Source of the DNA: Parachlamydia sp. AcF125
Lineage (GTDB): Bacteria; Chlamydiota; Chlamydiia; Chlamydiales; Parachlamydiaceae
Reading direction: 5' to 3'
Assembly: GCF_018342475.1 (NCBI RefSeq)
Contig: NZ_JAEMUD010000003.1
Location: 248,001 to 312,000, forward strand
Length of the DNA stretch: 64,000 bases
A program made the translations under genes and the position numbers. Of this stretch, positions 39,362 to 49,333 are shown piece after piece. Numbering within the stretch: position 1 is the stretch's first letter; each line of letters starts with the position of its first letter. Under the pieces are notes generated by a model. That model made no database searches and was not told the DNA's origin. It saw only the letters and a list, made by a program, of their open reading frames with translations.

Positions 39362-40618
39362 TTAACTTTGCACAAGGTTAGCAACAGGAGCTTCTCGTGC
39401 ATTTTTTGCGGCAGCCATTTTCTCTTTTATTTCATGGTGAACCACTGTTGTCACGCAGGAATCCGACCACACATTAATAGCCGTCTCAAGCATATCAATT
39501 AAGGTGTAAAAAGGAAGAATCACCCCTAATACATTTAAAGGAACATTCATAGTAGCCAAAAATGCGCTCGCAAGAAAATAACACCCCATAGGCACTCCCG
39601 CATTTCCCACAGCTGCAATTGTCGCAATAAAAATCCACGCGATCATTTCGACAGGGGAAAAAACAACACCTGCATGCATTGAAACGAATAAAACGGTGAT
39701 TAAAATAAAGGCCGCACACCCGTTCATATTAATGGTAGTGCATAAAGGGAAACTGAATCTGGCCACTTGGCGAGAAATCTTTAGGCGATCCTCAGCACAT
39801 TGCATGGCAAGAGGGAGCGTGGCGCTTGACGATTTGGAAAAGAAGGCCAATGATAAAGCAGGAAGCATAGCTTTAGCTGTTTGAAAGGGGGATATTTTTT
39901 TTAGCTTTAAAAAGAGAGGTAAAACCAAAAAAGCCTGCACCAAGTTGGCGATCACTACACAAGATAAGTATAAGGCTAAACTTTTAATTTCGAGCCCTGC
40001 GCGCATATCGCGCACAAACAAAGTTAAAAAGGCGCAAATTGCAAAAGGCATCAACCACACAATCCAGGTGGTAATCTTCATAATAGCGGCATAAAGGGCT
40101 GAAAAAAATGCATGCAGGAGTTCTCTTTTATCATTCGGGAGACTCAATATTGCAAAACTAAACAACATAGCTAAGAAAAGCACTCCGATGACATTGTTCT
40201 CGCTAAATGGTTGAACGATATTGCTGGGAATTGCCTGGAGCAAATAGGTTAAATACCCTGTTTGGTTGGCCTTAGGAATCTCAGTGAATTGAACAGTAAT
40301 TTGGGAACTCGTTGGATCAATTAATACAAATAAAATTAACGCCACTGTAGCAGCAAAAATTGTGGTTAGTAAGGTGTATTTGAGAACTTTCAATCCCATT
40401 AAACGAATGTCTTGAGCACTTTTCATGCCAGAGGCTGTAGCCACAATTGAGAGAAAAATGATCGGAAGGCTGACCAGCTTAAGCAAATTGATGAAAACCT
40501 CTGAAATAATAGAGGCTCCTTGATCTATCCATGGCAAATTCATATAACCTGCCAGTAGTCCAGCAAATACAGCAACAGCAAAACCGCTGTTCCCGTTATA
40601 ATTTATTTTTAGGGGCAT
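39362..40618 (-). CDS. Dicarboxylate/amino acid:cation symporter (DAACS/SDF family)
   Basis: 418-residue inner-membrane protein with about eight membrane segments and two re-entrant loops. Family signatures: the serine-rich SKSSSATLPLA loop, the NMNGCAAF motif of the ion/substrate site, and the AAVGNAGVP hairpin. Members import glutamate, aspartate or C4-dicarboxylates with sodium or protons; the Cys after NMNG replaces the Gly-Thr/Asp seen in many transporters, so the substrate is open. It is monocistronic or reads toward pdhABC. Confidence 0.92.
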   Translation of the reverse strand: MPLKINYNGNSGFAVAVFAGLLAGYMNLPWIDQGASIISEVFINLLKLVSLPIIFLSIVATASGMKSAQDIRLMGLKVLKYTLLTTIFAATVALILFVLIDPTSSQITVQFTEIPKANQTGYLTYLLQAIPSNIVQPFSENNVIGVLFLAMLFSFAILSLPNDKRELLHAFFSALYAAIMKITTWIVWLMPFAICAFLTLFVRDMRAGLEIKSLALYLSCVVIANLVQAFLVLPLFLKLKKISPFQTAKAMLPALSLAFFSKSSSATLPLAMQCAEDRLKISRQVARFSFPLCTTINMNGCAAFILITVLFVSMHAGVVFSPVEMIAWIFIATIAAVGNAGVPMGCYFLASAFLATMNVPLNVLGVILPFYTLIDMLETAINVWSDSCVTTVVHHEIKEKMAAAKNAREAPVANLVQS

Positions 40619-40713
40619 GGTGAGAGATCCTCGATAGTCATTGTCGTGTAGCTTTTTTACCGCTTAAGGGGTTGTTATAGAACAAACTTCTATTATCTGT
40701 CAAAACCGAGCTG

Positions 40714-41397
40714 CTATTCCCTTTTGCCAAAAATTGCGGTGCCAATCCTTAACAAAGTCGCCCCTTCTGCAATAGCCCACTCAAAATCATTCGACATTCC
40801 CATGGATAGATGAGAAAGAGGATACCCGCCGGAAACAACCAATTGCTCTTTAAGTTTACGTAGTTTTTTGAAGCACGTCCTGACAATATATTCATCTTGA
40901 GAAAAAGGAGCTATTGTCATCAGCCCCTCCACGCAGATACCAGAGAGGGAAAGAAGTTGCTCATATCCATTTCGGCAAGATTCAATCGTCCACCCCTGCT
41001 TCGTTAATTCTCCTGAGGTATTCACTTGAAGAAGGACGGAAGTTTTTTTGCCTAGTTTTAAGCTCGTCTCGGAGATTTTTCTGGCTACTTCGAAACTATC
41101 TACCGAATGGACAAGAGCAAATTTTCCTATAACTTTGGAAACTTTATTGAGCTGCAATGAACCAATCAAATGCCATTGGATATCTTGGGGAGTAAGGGGC
41201 TGTTTTTTGAGGGCTTCTTGAACCCGGTTTTCTCCAAAATTATGGCACCCCACCTCATATACAGATAAGATAGCTTCTACAGGATAAGTTTTAGTAACAG
41301 CGATTAGAGAGATTTCACCAGGAAGCCTCCCATAAGTATAAGCGAGTTGTTCAATACGAGTTTTAAGTTCGAGGTAATTGTCTTGAGCCCATGTCAT
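40714..41397 (-). CDS. yggS: YggS/PROSC-family pyridoxal phosphate-binding protein
   Basis: 227-residue single-domain PLP carrier thought to buffer PLP and affect amino acid homeostasis. PLP lysine Lys36 (IAVTKTYP); other motifs GENRVQEA, WHLIGSLQLNK, VHSVDS, QVNTSGE, GLMTIAP, SMGMSNDFEWAIAEG and LRIGTAIFG. The usual GHLQ(S/T)NK reads GSLQLNK. Normal length. Upstream neighbour is the FloA operon, same strand. Confidence 0.94.
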   Translation of the reverse strand: MTWAQDNYLELKTRIEQLAYTYGRLPGEISLIAVTKTYPVEAILSVYEVGCHNFGENRVQEALKKQPLTPQDIQWHLIGSLQLNKVSKVIGKFALVHSVDSFEVARKISETSLKLGKKTSVLLQVNTSGELTKQGWTIESCRNGYEQLLSLSGICVEGLMTIAPFSQDEYIVRTCFKKLRKLKEQLVVSGGYPLSHLSMGMSNDFEWAIAEGATLLRIGTAIFGKRE

Positions 41398-41470
41398 TTT
41401 AAATCTATTCCTACTAAGGGGATTAAGCTTTTATAGGGAGAAGGCCAAGGAAAGGTGAAGGGAGGGTGGG

Positions 41471-41878
41471 TCAGTCTCTTTCATAACCTTTCGGCTTTCC
41501 CAAAATTTCATGGTAAAGGATCATATCTTTGGCAGAAGAAGCTTGACGCACTAATTTTTTTGCTCGTGACGCAGAATTTTTTGCATAGCGGGGATAATGA
41601 AATTCTTTAGAGGCAACAGGTAAAGTTTTGTCAAGAAGGCTTTTTTTGGCTGTATGTCCTGTAGAAATAGGCTTAGGGGGATTTTTTTTAGCTGGCCCCT
41701 TTACTTGCACATCCAATGCCCCCCGCAGTTCTTGAAAAGCTCGGGCCTCTTGCCCGCGTTCAAGTTGAAAATCGTCGGGATGGGAGCGACGTCTTCTCTC
41801 GTCTAGCACTTTTTTAACGAAGAGAAAAACCGCCGCGAACATCCAAATAATAACTCCCAAAACCTCGCTAATATCCAT
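41471..41878 (-). CDS. Small membrane protein downstream of floA
   Basis: 135 residues. One membrane segment near residues 6-22, then a basic, proline-containing cytoplasmic tail. The C-terminus ASSAKDMILYHEILGKPKGYE carries an (I/V)xxxEILGxPxG pattern that I recall from small proteins beside floA-like genes in other bacteria. No enzymatic motif. It starts 2 bases after the floA stop and is the last gene of the nfeD-nfeD-floA operon, so a partner role in the same membrane domain is likely (inference). Confidence 0.72.
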   Translation of the reverse strand: MDISEVLGVIIWMFAAVFLFVKKVLDERRRRSHPDDFQLERGQEARAFQELRGALDVQVKGPAKKNPPKPISTGHTAKKSLLDKTLPVASKEFHYPRYAKNSASRAKKLVRQASSAKDMILYHEILGKPKGYERD

Positions 41879-41880
41879 AT

Positions 41881-42906
41881 TTACCGGATAGGCCTATCTT
41901 TTTCTTCAGGTTGAGCAATGGAAGCCCGCATATCTGTATCGGCTTGAATATTTTGGATACGTTGGTAGTCCATAATTCCTAAATTCCCTTTCTCAAAGGC
42001 ATGGGCCATAGCGAGAGGCACAGCAGCTTTAGCTTCCACAAGCTTAGCTTCCATATCTTTAATTTTGGCAATATTTTCTTGTTCTAATGCAACAGCCATG
42101 GCGCGCCTTTTTTCAGCTTCAGCTTGAGCAATTTGCATATCTGCCTGCGCTTTAGCTGCACGCAGCTTAGCTCCAATGTTTTCTCCCAGATCCATTTCCA
42201 CAATGTCAATCGATAAGATTAAAAAGGCGGTCGAAGAATCTAATCCTTTTTCAAGCACGACCTTAGAAATTCTTTGAGGTGATTCTAAAACTTGCAAGTG
42301 AGTATCTGACCCTCCGATAGCGCTGACAATCCCCTCACCTACCCGAGCAATGATCGTTTCTTCAGTGGCCCCCCCCACAAGCTGAGCAATATTAGTTCTA
42401 ACCGTCACTCTCGCCCGCACTTTGATTTGAATTCCGTCCTTTGCTACCCCTACGCTATAGCCGCCAGGACTTGGACAATCAATCACTTTGGGATTAACAG
42501 AAGTCTGTACGGCGGCTTTCAGATCTCGTCCCGCTAAATCGATCGCGGTAGCCCGACGCCAATCTAAATTCAAATTTGCTTTATCTGCCGCAATCATTGC
42601 TTCTACGACTTCTGCGACATGCCCCCCTGCCATATAGTGGGTTTCCAAATCCGCTACTGAAATATCCTTTAAGCCTGCTTTATAGGCATTGATGCGAGCA
42701 TTCACAATTAATTTTGGCGGAATCTTTCGCAAACTCATGCCGATAATATTAAAAAGCCCAATCGGGGTTCCTGAAACGAAAGCTTGAAACCATAGGCTGA
42801 TAAATTTCCCTAGGATCCCTAGCATAATAAAAGCCACAATTCCTAGAAAAATAAAGAGCATATAAAACTCGCTACTAATCTCTGCTACTAAAAGATGCAT
42901 AATCAT
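41881..42906 (-). CDS. floA: Flotillin-like protein FloA
   Basis: 341 residues. N-terminal membrane hairpin (about 15-45), then an SPFH-type domain and an Ala/Glu-rich coiled coil (about 240-300). In Bacillus FloA organises fluid membrane microdomains and scaffolds signalling and secretion proteins. Full length with conserved [12 protein letters not shown] and [18 protein letters not shown] segments. It lies 6 bases downstream of a short NfeD gene; NfeD-flotillin pairing is a well-known gene association. Confidence 0.93.
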   Translation of the reverse strand: MIMHLLVAEISSEFYMLFIFLGIVAFIMLGILGKFISLWFQAFVSGTPIGLFNIIGMSLRKIPPKLIVNARINAYKAGLKDISVADLETHYMAGGHVAEVVEAMIAADKANLNLDWRRATAIDLAGRDLKAAVQTSVNPKVIDCPSPGGYSVGVAKDGIQIKVRARVTVRTNIAQLVGGATEETIIARVGEGIVSAIGGSDTHLQVLESPQRISKVVLEKGLDSSTAFLILSIDIVEMDLGENIGAKLRAAKAQADMQIAQAEAEKRRAMAVALEQENIAKIKDMEAKLVEAKAAVPLAMAHAFEKGNLGIMDYQRIQNIQADTDMRASIAQPEEKDRPIR

Positions 42907-42912
42907 ACTTCC

Positions 42913-43404
42913 TTATGTGTCGTTGAATGGAGAGGAGGGTGAGTTAAATACTTTAACAATTAAACTTTCTCCTTCGCCACCGATAATTAAAACCTCAGTT
43001 CCTTTGATCAAATATCCGCTTTGAGAAATTGCTTGTAAATGCCTTCTCTCAAAAAGGATGATCCCCCCAGGTTTTAGATCGGTAAAAGCTATCGCGCGTT
43101 TTCCCAATAAAGCATTATCATACGTGGAAGCTTGATAGCCAGACTGATCTTGATTGGAGTAAATACTGAAACCCGGCTGGCTGCGTGGAATTTTCCATAA
43201 CATAAATTTGCATACACCTATAACCAGGATAAGAGCTACCATTAAAAACAAGAGTGTTTCTACTGCAGATTGGGAGGACACCGCAAATAAGACAATGCCG
43301 ATGCAGAGAGAAATGGCTCCCAAAACTGCCATAATAGCCCCCGGCAGATAAAATTCTATGCTAATTAACAAAAGGCCAATCAATAAAAACCCTATAGAAA
43401 TCAT
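42913..43404 (-). CDS. Short NfeD-like membrane protein
   Basis: 163 residues. About three hydrophobic segments (1-22, 25-45, 50-72) followed by an OB-fold NfeD domain (about 95-155: GKRAIAFTDLKPGGIILFERR...GTEVLIIGGEG). Its start overlaps the stop of the long NfeD by 4 bases (ATGA), a sign of translational coupling. No protease domain. Second gene of the operon. Confidence 0.9.
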   Translation of the reverse strand: MISIGFLLIGLLLISIEFYLPGAIMAVLGAISLCIGIVLFAVSSQSAVETLLFLMVALILVIGVCKFMLWKIPRSQPGFSIYSNQDQSGYQASTYDNALLGKRAIAFTDLKPGGIILFERRHLQAISQSGYLIKGTEVLIIGGEGESLIVKVFNSPSSPFNDT

Positions 43405-45680
43405 GCTTTACTCTCTTCTTCTACCACTAAAGCGCCGCTGTCAAACCCGATAACACGAATAGGACTTCCCTTCTCTATCAATAAGCCGTTAGAAATCGCA
43501 TCGTAATATTTTTCATCAATCATCACTTTGCCTGCAGGTCTTAAAGGGGTCTCTGCCGTTCCCTTTTTACCTGGCTGGGGCAAAAGCTCTGGGGAAATAA
43601 AGAAAGCCTGGTATCCTTCTTGTTCATGTCCTTTAAGCACAAACCTATTAAATCCAGAAAATGAAGGGGTGACATACCTAGCTAAAAGCATCATTAATCC
43701 AACAGCTGCCACCAAAGTCCCCGAAAGCCATGCAAGCCGGCTCATGACAGCCTCTCCAGCAGCATTGAAAGTGCCTGTATCAAATTCAAAATGCATGGAG
43801 CCTGCACCAGGCAGCATCAATCCAAACAATCCCACAAACAATAAGATCCCACCAAAAATACCCATTAAACCAAAAGTGGGAAGCACAAACAAATCGAGTA
43901 TCACCATCACCCCACCAGCTAACAAGAGGATTAATTCTAGCCAACTTGCTATTTCCAATGCAAAGCTTGAAAGGATGATTAGAAATAAACACACTAGCGC
44001 AATCGATCCTGGAAAGCCAAAACCTGGAGTACTAAGCTCCATATAGGCTCCCATTAATAGCCCTAAAAATAACGCCGAAGAGACAACCGGATGACTTAAA
44101 AAGACAAAAAATTGCGTTTTCCAATCCATACGATATTGGTCGATTGAAGCTTGTGGGATAGATGAAAAGAAGGGATAATGGAAAAGCAGCATTTTAGAAG
44201 CAGCCCATTGGCCACTCTCTTTTTCCCGATCGGTGATTTGCGCAAGTTTTTGCGGTAATAGCTGCAAATCTGCCACACCATATTCAATTAACTCATTAGA
44301 ATTTAAGGTTAAAAGCTTTCCTTTAGGGGTGATGATTCTATCTGGATCTGTTCCTGTTGTCCGAATTTGACTTTCTTGATCTAATTTAACGATTTTTCCA
44401 TGCCGCAAAACTAAGATGATGTCTTTATCGACCATCGCTTCCGCAAGATAAGGATTGCGGTCAAAAAAACGGGCGCGATTAGCAAAGTCCGCGCGCAAAG
44501 CTGAATTGACTTTTTCAGAGGCGGCCTGCATTTGTCCGCTTTCATTCGCAATCACAGGCTCTGCAGCTCCCATGCTACCATCTTTAACCACTGCGATATA
44601 CCTGCAAGAATAGGCTAACATGGCGCCTGCCGAAATCGCCCAGTTATTAATATAGGCCACTATGGGAATTCCAAATTGCGTGTCTATCTCTTTGAAAGCA
44701 TCTGAAATTTTTTGAGCAGCAAATATTTCTCCTCCGGGGGTATTCAGCTCTAAGATAATGAAACTTGGTCGGTTCTTTTTGTAGTAATCCAACGCATTTT
44801 TTACATAAATCCAGGTAGACTGGTTGATCCCATTTGTCTGATCATCAATTCTGATGAGTCCCACTTGATTTTTCCCGTGCGGATTGAATGGAATATGCTG
44901 CTTTAGACTCTCTTCCAAGGGTCGATGAGAGATTTCCAAAGGAGAGATCGATGGAGCAATGGGAGCTGGCATATGGCTAGAGATTTGCTCCCATCCCATT
45001 TTTTGTTTAAAGGATTCAAGAGAAAGAATCGCTTGTAAGAGCTCCAAGTGTTTCAATTGGTTTTGATTGACCACTAAGGCTTCCCCAGCAGAAGAAATGA
45101 GACTACTTTTATCTCCCTTAACCTCTTCAGCGAGCTTCCATCCGGATTGATCGACAATTTGCACAGAAGGATCTGTCATCCCTAAAGCAAGAACTTGCAA
45201 AATTTGAAAATGGGGATTTTCCGGTACAACCAGGCTCACAACTCGGTTTCGCAAAATATTCTTAGGAAGCACTAACTCAGATCCTAAAGCCACGTCCCCC
45301 CAGGATGTGAAGAAAGAACAATAGAGCGCATCCGCCAAAAAAGGAAATACAGCGGCAGGGCCGAGTGCACTGTTTTCAATATATACAATAAGGGAAATCT
45401 TTTTCTCGGCTTTTAATTCATACAGATGCCTAGCCAAATCAAAAGCTTCAATTAGATCCCCCGAGGAAGAATCAATAAGCAAAATAAATTGCTGCTTCCC
45501 CTCTTGCACAGCCTGATCGATAGAACTTTTTCTCTGGTCTAAAACATCTTTATCTAAATGCCCTTTTAAATAAACCCAGGTAGGCTTTGCCGGGATCTCT
45601 TGCGCAAAGGCTGAGAACACATAGATGGAAAAGAGCAGAATAAGCGAATAAAACGATGCAGGCTTAACCCTATTTAACAT
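43401..45680 (-). CDS. Long NfeD membrane protease with duplicated ClpP-like domain
   Basis: 759 residues: signal/anchor (1-27), a ClpP/crotonase-fold domain (~30-230), a second ClpP-like domain (~275-480), four to five membrane segments (~530-680), and a C-terminal NfeD OB domain (~690-755). The second domain has the serine nucleophile Ser350 in NWAISAGAM and the lysine of EKVNSAL, so it should be active. The first domain has LGPAAV at the matching place (Gly107 in place of Ser) and looks inactive. Related NfeD proteases cut stomatin-type proteins. It leads the nfeD-nfeD-floA operon. Confidence 0.9.
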   Translation of the reverse strand: MLNRVKPASFYSLILLFSIYVFSAFAQEIPAKPTWVYLKGHLDKDVLDQRKSSIDQAVQEGKQQFILLIDSSSGDLIEAFDLARHLYELKAEKKISLIVYIENSALGPAAVFPFLADALYCSFFTSWGDVALGSELVLPKNILRNRVVSLVVPENPHFQILQVLALGMTDPSVQIVDQSGWKLAEEVKGDKSSLISSAGEALVVNQNQLKHLELLQAILSLESFKQKMGWEQISSHMPAPIAPSISPLEISHRPLEESLKQHIPFNPHGKNQVGLIRIDDQTNGINQSTWIYVKNALDYYKKNRPSFIILELNTPGGEIFAAQKISDAFKEIDTQFGIPIVAYINNWAISAGAMLAYSCRYIAVVKDGSMGAAEPVIANESGQMQAASEKVNSALRADFANRARFFDRNPYLAEAMVDKDIILVLRHGKIVKLDQESQIRTTGTDPDRIITPKGKLLTLNSNELIEYGVADLQLLPQKLAQITDREKESGQWAASKMLLFHYPFFSSIPQASIDQYRMDWKTQFFVFLSHPVVSSALFLGLLMGAYMELSTPGFGFPGSIALVCLFLIILSSFALEIASWLELILLLAGGVMVILDLFVLPTFGLMGIFGGILLFVGLFGLMLPGAGSMHFEFDTGTFNAAGEAVMSRLAWLSGTLVAAVGLMMLLARYVTPSFSGFNRFVLKGHEQEGYQAFFISPELLPQPGKKGTAETPLRPAGKVMIDEKYYDAISNGLLIEKGSPIRVIGFDSGALVVEEESKA

Positions 45681-45944
45681 TCCTAGAACCTATCTTTTCA
45701 AGCGGGACACAAGACTTTCCTCTCTGCTCTTTTTAGCAAAATAAACTATTAAAAAAAAGAAAAGAAAATGAGAGCTTGACGAGAGGGTACTCGCAGAGAG
45801 TCTGGCGAATAGGATGAGATAAAAATAGAATTAAAAAAGGGAATTTCTTATTCAAAGATGGTATAAGTTTGCCTAAAAAAGCAAAATTAATGATAGTTAA
45901 AATGTTTTGACTAATTTTTAACAAAAAATTAAAAAAAGGTGGAT

Positions 45945-48773
45945 ATGATGACTTTTCAAATTAACAGAGAAAGCTTTGGTTCTCACTTAAAAGAAATTGA
46001 AGAGATTAGCAATACAAGTATGGTGCAAACAGCTCCTTTAAAAGTCTCGCAAAAAGTGCACAAATTTGTAGAGAAATATCAACAATTTATAGAAGCAAAA
46101 GATCAACTAGTTTTAATCCGGGTGCTTGAAAAGCTTAAGGCTAACATCCATAAATGTGAAAAAGAAGAAGAAAACGGCATTCATAAGGTCATTAACAAAA
46201 TTCATTCTCTACTTTCAGGCACTCCCCTTGAAATAAAAGGCCTTGCTAAGCCTCTTGAAATAAGCGATCTCCCTCAGGAAATGCTTGAGAATATATTGCT
46301 TCATCTTCCCTGGGAAAACTATAGAAGCTGCTCAAACGTAAATAAAATATGGAATGCCTTGATTATAGAAGTGAATAAAAAAAAGCAGGCTTTACTCCTC
46401 CGCACTTTTATTCAATGCACAATTGACCATGGCACCTTTCAACACAATCTCTCTCTCCTTGGTAACAGTAAGGGCAATCTGCCGGCATGTGAAATTGACA
46501 CTTTTTGGCAAAAAAAAATAAAGGACCTAGAAAACATAAAAAATGGACTTAGCTTTTCACCCGCCAACACAACTAGCCAATTAGCAAGCACCCTTTGGGA
46601 GACTTATGTTAAACTTTTGATAGTGGTAAGATCTTATGATAAAAAGGCCTTGCAAGCATTGGAAGCGCGATCTAAAGGTTTGGAATTGCCTTGGGCCTTT
46701 GTTAAATTTTTTAAGCTCGTATCTGACAAGATATACATTCAGAAGGTTGCAATAAAGCTCATAGAAGACCTCATATATAGAGACCTATTTGATAAAGTTA
46801 CTGAGTTCATAGAGCTGCTTGATGAGGACTTAGGTATTCTCAGAGATGTAGCTTTTTGGTTAATCACAAAGGACCGATACGAGCAAGCTTTTAAAGCTGC
46901 TGAAAAAATTAATAAAAACGGCCAAGACCTCCTGATGATTGGTATGGAATTCATAAAAAAAAAGCAAGGGGATAAAGCCATTGTAATTTCAAAAAAACTT
47001 AAGAGTCCTTATCTTAAGTTCAATCTAGACGACGCTTTGTACAACTTCTCTAAGGACTTAGCAGGAACCCGCCAATTTGAAAAGGCGCTTGAAATTGCCC
47101 AGGCCATCCCTGATAATCACCACCAAGACAAAGCTTTGTTGGCAATTTCAAACCTATTGGCTAGAGCCTCCCACTTTGAGAAGGCGCTAGAAATTGCCCA
47201 GGCACTTCCTAATGTATACGACCAAAACAAAGCTTTCTTGGCAATTTCTATCGTATTGGCTGAAGCCAGCCAATTTGAAAAGGCGCTGGAAATTGCACAG
47301 ACAATCCCTAATGCATACGACCAAAGCAAAGCTTTCTTGGCAATTTCTATCCTATTGGCTGAAGCCCGCCAATTTGAGAAGGCGCTGGAAACCGCACAGA
47401 CAATCTCTAATCAATACGAAAAAGATGAGGCTTTCTCTAAGATTTCTATCCTATTGTTCAAAACCAACCAATTTGAAAAGGCGCTGGAAATTGCACAGGC
47501 GATTTCTAGCAACCCCGAAAAAAATGAGGCTTTCTCTAAGATTTCTATCCTACTGGCCCAAACTAACCAATTTGAGAAAGCATTAGAAATTGCACAGTCA
47601 ATCATTTCTATTGAATGCTATAAAAGCAAAGTTTTCGCTGAGATCTCTATACTATGGGCCGAAGCCAGCCAATTTGAAAAGGCGTTGAAAATGGTACAAA
47701 CCGTCTCTGATAGAGACCAAAAAGATGGAGCTTTTCTTAAGCTTTCCATCTTATTGGCTAAAGCCAGCCAATTTGAGAAGGCTTTAGAAATGGCACAGAC
47801 AATCTCTAGTGCATTCAAAAAAGACGCAGCTTTTTTTAAGATTTCTATCCTACTGGCCCAAGCTAACCAATTTGATAAGGGGCTGGAAATTGCACAAGCA
47901 ATCTCTTCTTATACAGATCAAAAAAATGAAGCTATCTCTGAAATTTCCGTCCTATTAGCTAAAGCCAACCAAATTGAGAAGGCGCTTGTAATTGCACGGG
48001 CAATCCGTGAGAAAAATAAAATGTATGAAGGTTCCACTCTAGCCAAAAAAAACCAAGCTCTCTCTAAGATTTCAATCGTATTGGCTAAAGCCAACCAATT
48101 TGAGAAAGCGCTTGAAATTGCACAGACAATCCCTATTCTAGGCGAAGGAAACGGGCGTGTTATTGGACGCCCAAGAAGCAAAGCCTTCAGCGGGATTTCT
48201 ATCTTCTTAGCTAGAGCCGGCCAATTTGAGAAGGCATTGGAAATGGCACAGACAGTTTCTAATCAATATGAAAAAAACAAAGCTCTCTCTAAGATTTCTA
48301 TCTTATTGGCTAAAGCCAGCCAATTTGAGAAAGCGCTTGAAATTGCAGACGCAATCGAAGAGGGATATGAAATTTCTTTAAGTTTCCCTCTAGTCCTAAG
48401 AAACAAAGCTCTCTCTAAGATTTCTATCCTATTGGCTGAAGCCAGCCAATTTGAGAAAGCGCTTAAAATTGCACAGGCAATCCCTAAGGACCAGCTAAGA
48501 TCCGGATTTTCCGCTCCAGACCAACAAAACAAAGCTCTCTCTAAGATTTCTACCCTATTGGCTAAATCCAGCCAATTTGAGAAGGCGCTAGAAATTGCAC
48601 AGGCAATGTCTGGTAAATACTCCAAAAGCCAAGCTCTCTTTGAGATTTCTATCCTATTGGCTGAAGACAACCAATTTGAGAAGGCGCTAGAAATTGCACA
48701 GGCAATCCCTGATGAAATTAAAAAAAATGAAGCCTTCTCTAAGATTTCCATAGGATTAGCAAAAGTTGGCTAG
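45945..48773 (+). CDS. F-box protein with 16 short helical repeats
   Basis: About 942 residues from ATG 45945 (45948 equally possible; AAAGGTGG precedes both; a GTG at 45939 lies inside that ribosome-binding site). An F-box (about 109-148: DLPQEMLENILLHLPW...CSNVNKIWNALI) is clear. From residue 377 to the end there are 16 repeats QFEKALEIAQ.I.N..QNKAF.KISILLAEA, TPR/Sel1-like two-helix units. Most are 33 residues; repeats 10, 11, 13 and 14 are 42. No signal peptide or membrane segment. F-box proteins recruit Skp1-cullin ubiquitin ligases in eukaryotes, so a secreted effector that steers host ubiquitination is the likely role (inference). Confidence 0.85.
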   Translation: MMTFQINRESFGSHLKEIEEISNTSMVQTAPLKVSQKVHKFVEKYQQFIEAKDQLVLIRVLEKLKANIHKCEKEEENGIHKVINKIHSLLSGTPLEIKGLAKPLEISDLPQEMLENILLHLPWENYRSCSNVNKIWNALIIEVNKKKQALLLRTFIQCTIDHGTFQHNLSLLGNSKGNLPACEIDTFWQKKIKDLENIKNGLSFSPANTTSQLASTLWETYVKLLIVVRSYDKKALQALEARSKGLELPWAFVKFFKLVSDKIYIQKVAIKLIEDLIYRDLFDKVTEFIELLDEDLGILRDVAFWLITKDRYEQAFKAAEKINKNGQDLLMIGMEFIKKKQGDKAIVISKKLKSPYLKFNLDDALYNFSKDLAGTRQFEKALEIAQAIPDNHHQDKALLAISNLLARASHFEKALEIAQALPNVYDQNKAFLAISIVLAEASQFEKALEIAQTIPNAYDQSKAFLAISILLAEARQFEKALETAQTISNQYEKDEAFSKISILLFKTNQFEKALEIAQAISSNPEKNEAFSKISILLAQTNQFEKALEIAQSIISIECYKSKVFAEISILWAEASQFEKALKMVQTVSDRDQKDGAFLKLSILLAKASQFEKALEMAQTISSAFKKDAAFFKISILLAQANQFDKGLEIAQAISSYTDQKNEAISEISVLLAKANQIEKALVIARAIREKNKMYEGSTLAKKNQALSKISIVLAKANQFEKALEIAQTIPILGEGNGRVIGRPRSKAFSGISIFLARAGQFEKALEMAQTVSNQYEKNKALSKISILLAKASQFEKALEIADAIEEGYEISLSFPLVLRNKALSKISILLAEASQFEKALKIAQAIPKDQLRSGFSAPDQQNKALSKISTLLAKSSQFEKALEIAQAMSGKYSKSQALFEISILLAEDNQFEKALEIAQAIPDEIKKNEAFSKISIGLAKVG
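47073..48770 (+). repeat. Array of 99-base and 126-base coding repeats
   Basis: Sixteen coding repeats at DNA level, mostly 99 bases, two of about 102, and four of 126. Blocks such as CAATTTGAGAAGGCGCT and CTCTAAGATTTCTATCCTATTGGC recur almost exactly, showing recent duplication or gene conversion. The array is in frame throughout and is part of the F-box gene, not a CRISPR. Confidence 0.9.
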
Positions 48774-49333
48774 CTTGTAAAGGCCTAAAAATTGCGGATA
48801 TAAATGATCGAATGGCTAATAGCTCAGAAGTTAATCTCTCTTTAAGAGTTTTAAGCTAACCCATTCGAAGCCATTAGATGGTTCGAAGGTCGTACCTAAC
48901 AGGAGTAAATATAGGGAAGTACTACAAATTATAAGAGATAAAAAATTCCGAAAAAGAGCGCAGTTGTACTTCCCTTTTTTATTGCAAATGATCTGCTTGT
49001 CAGCATGGAAAGGCTTTGCAATTTCCATAAGCTTCTATACTAGCCCTTCAGCTAAGTAAAATAATTGAAAGCCGAGAAGAAAATCTCAAGTTTATGCCCC
49101 GCGCAAGTTGTAAGGAAAAAAGAACCCTTGCTTACTTATCCCTATTATTAACCTGCTTTAGAAACTGTGCAGGTACTTGTATGCTTTTATTTCCATGGAT
49201 AGAATTAAGACACCCTTTAATTCCCATACATAGCTACTCCCACCCATTTTCTAAGTAAAGCTTTAAACAAACTTTCCTTTACATTTTTCCTAAGGAACCC
49301 TAGATTTTGGAAAAGCTTTGAAAGGAGAGAGCT
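48774..49333. other. Intergenic region after the F-box gene
   Basis: 560 bases. It holds a terminator-like inverted repeat (48914-48974, listed separately). A minus-strand frame at 48831-49028 spans that repeat and looks like chance. AAAGGAGAG at 49321 is the ribosome-binding site for the next gene. No other feature recognised. Confidence 0.4.
48914..48974 (+). terminator. Possible terminator with long loop
   Basis: GGGAAGTAC (48914-48922) and GTACTTCCC (48966-48974) form a perfect 9-bp stem around a 43-base loop, followed by TTTTTTATT on the plus strand. It is about 140 bases downstream of the F-box gene. The long loop lowers confidence. Confidence 0.45.

Noticed and set aside
43528-44046. 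172-codon plus-strand frame
   Set aside because: Antisense to the long NfeD gene, whose membrane segments and OB domain are clear.
48263-48751. 162-codon minus-strand frame with repeats
   Set aside because: Antisense shadow of the F-box gene repeat array.
47073-48770. Regular direct repeats, CRISPR considered
   Set aside because: Period 99-126 bases, always in frame, no short unique spacers of constant length and no cas genes: coding repeats of the F-box protein.
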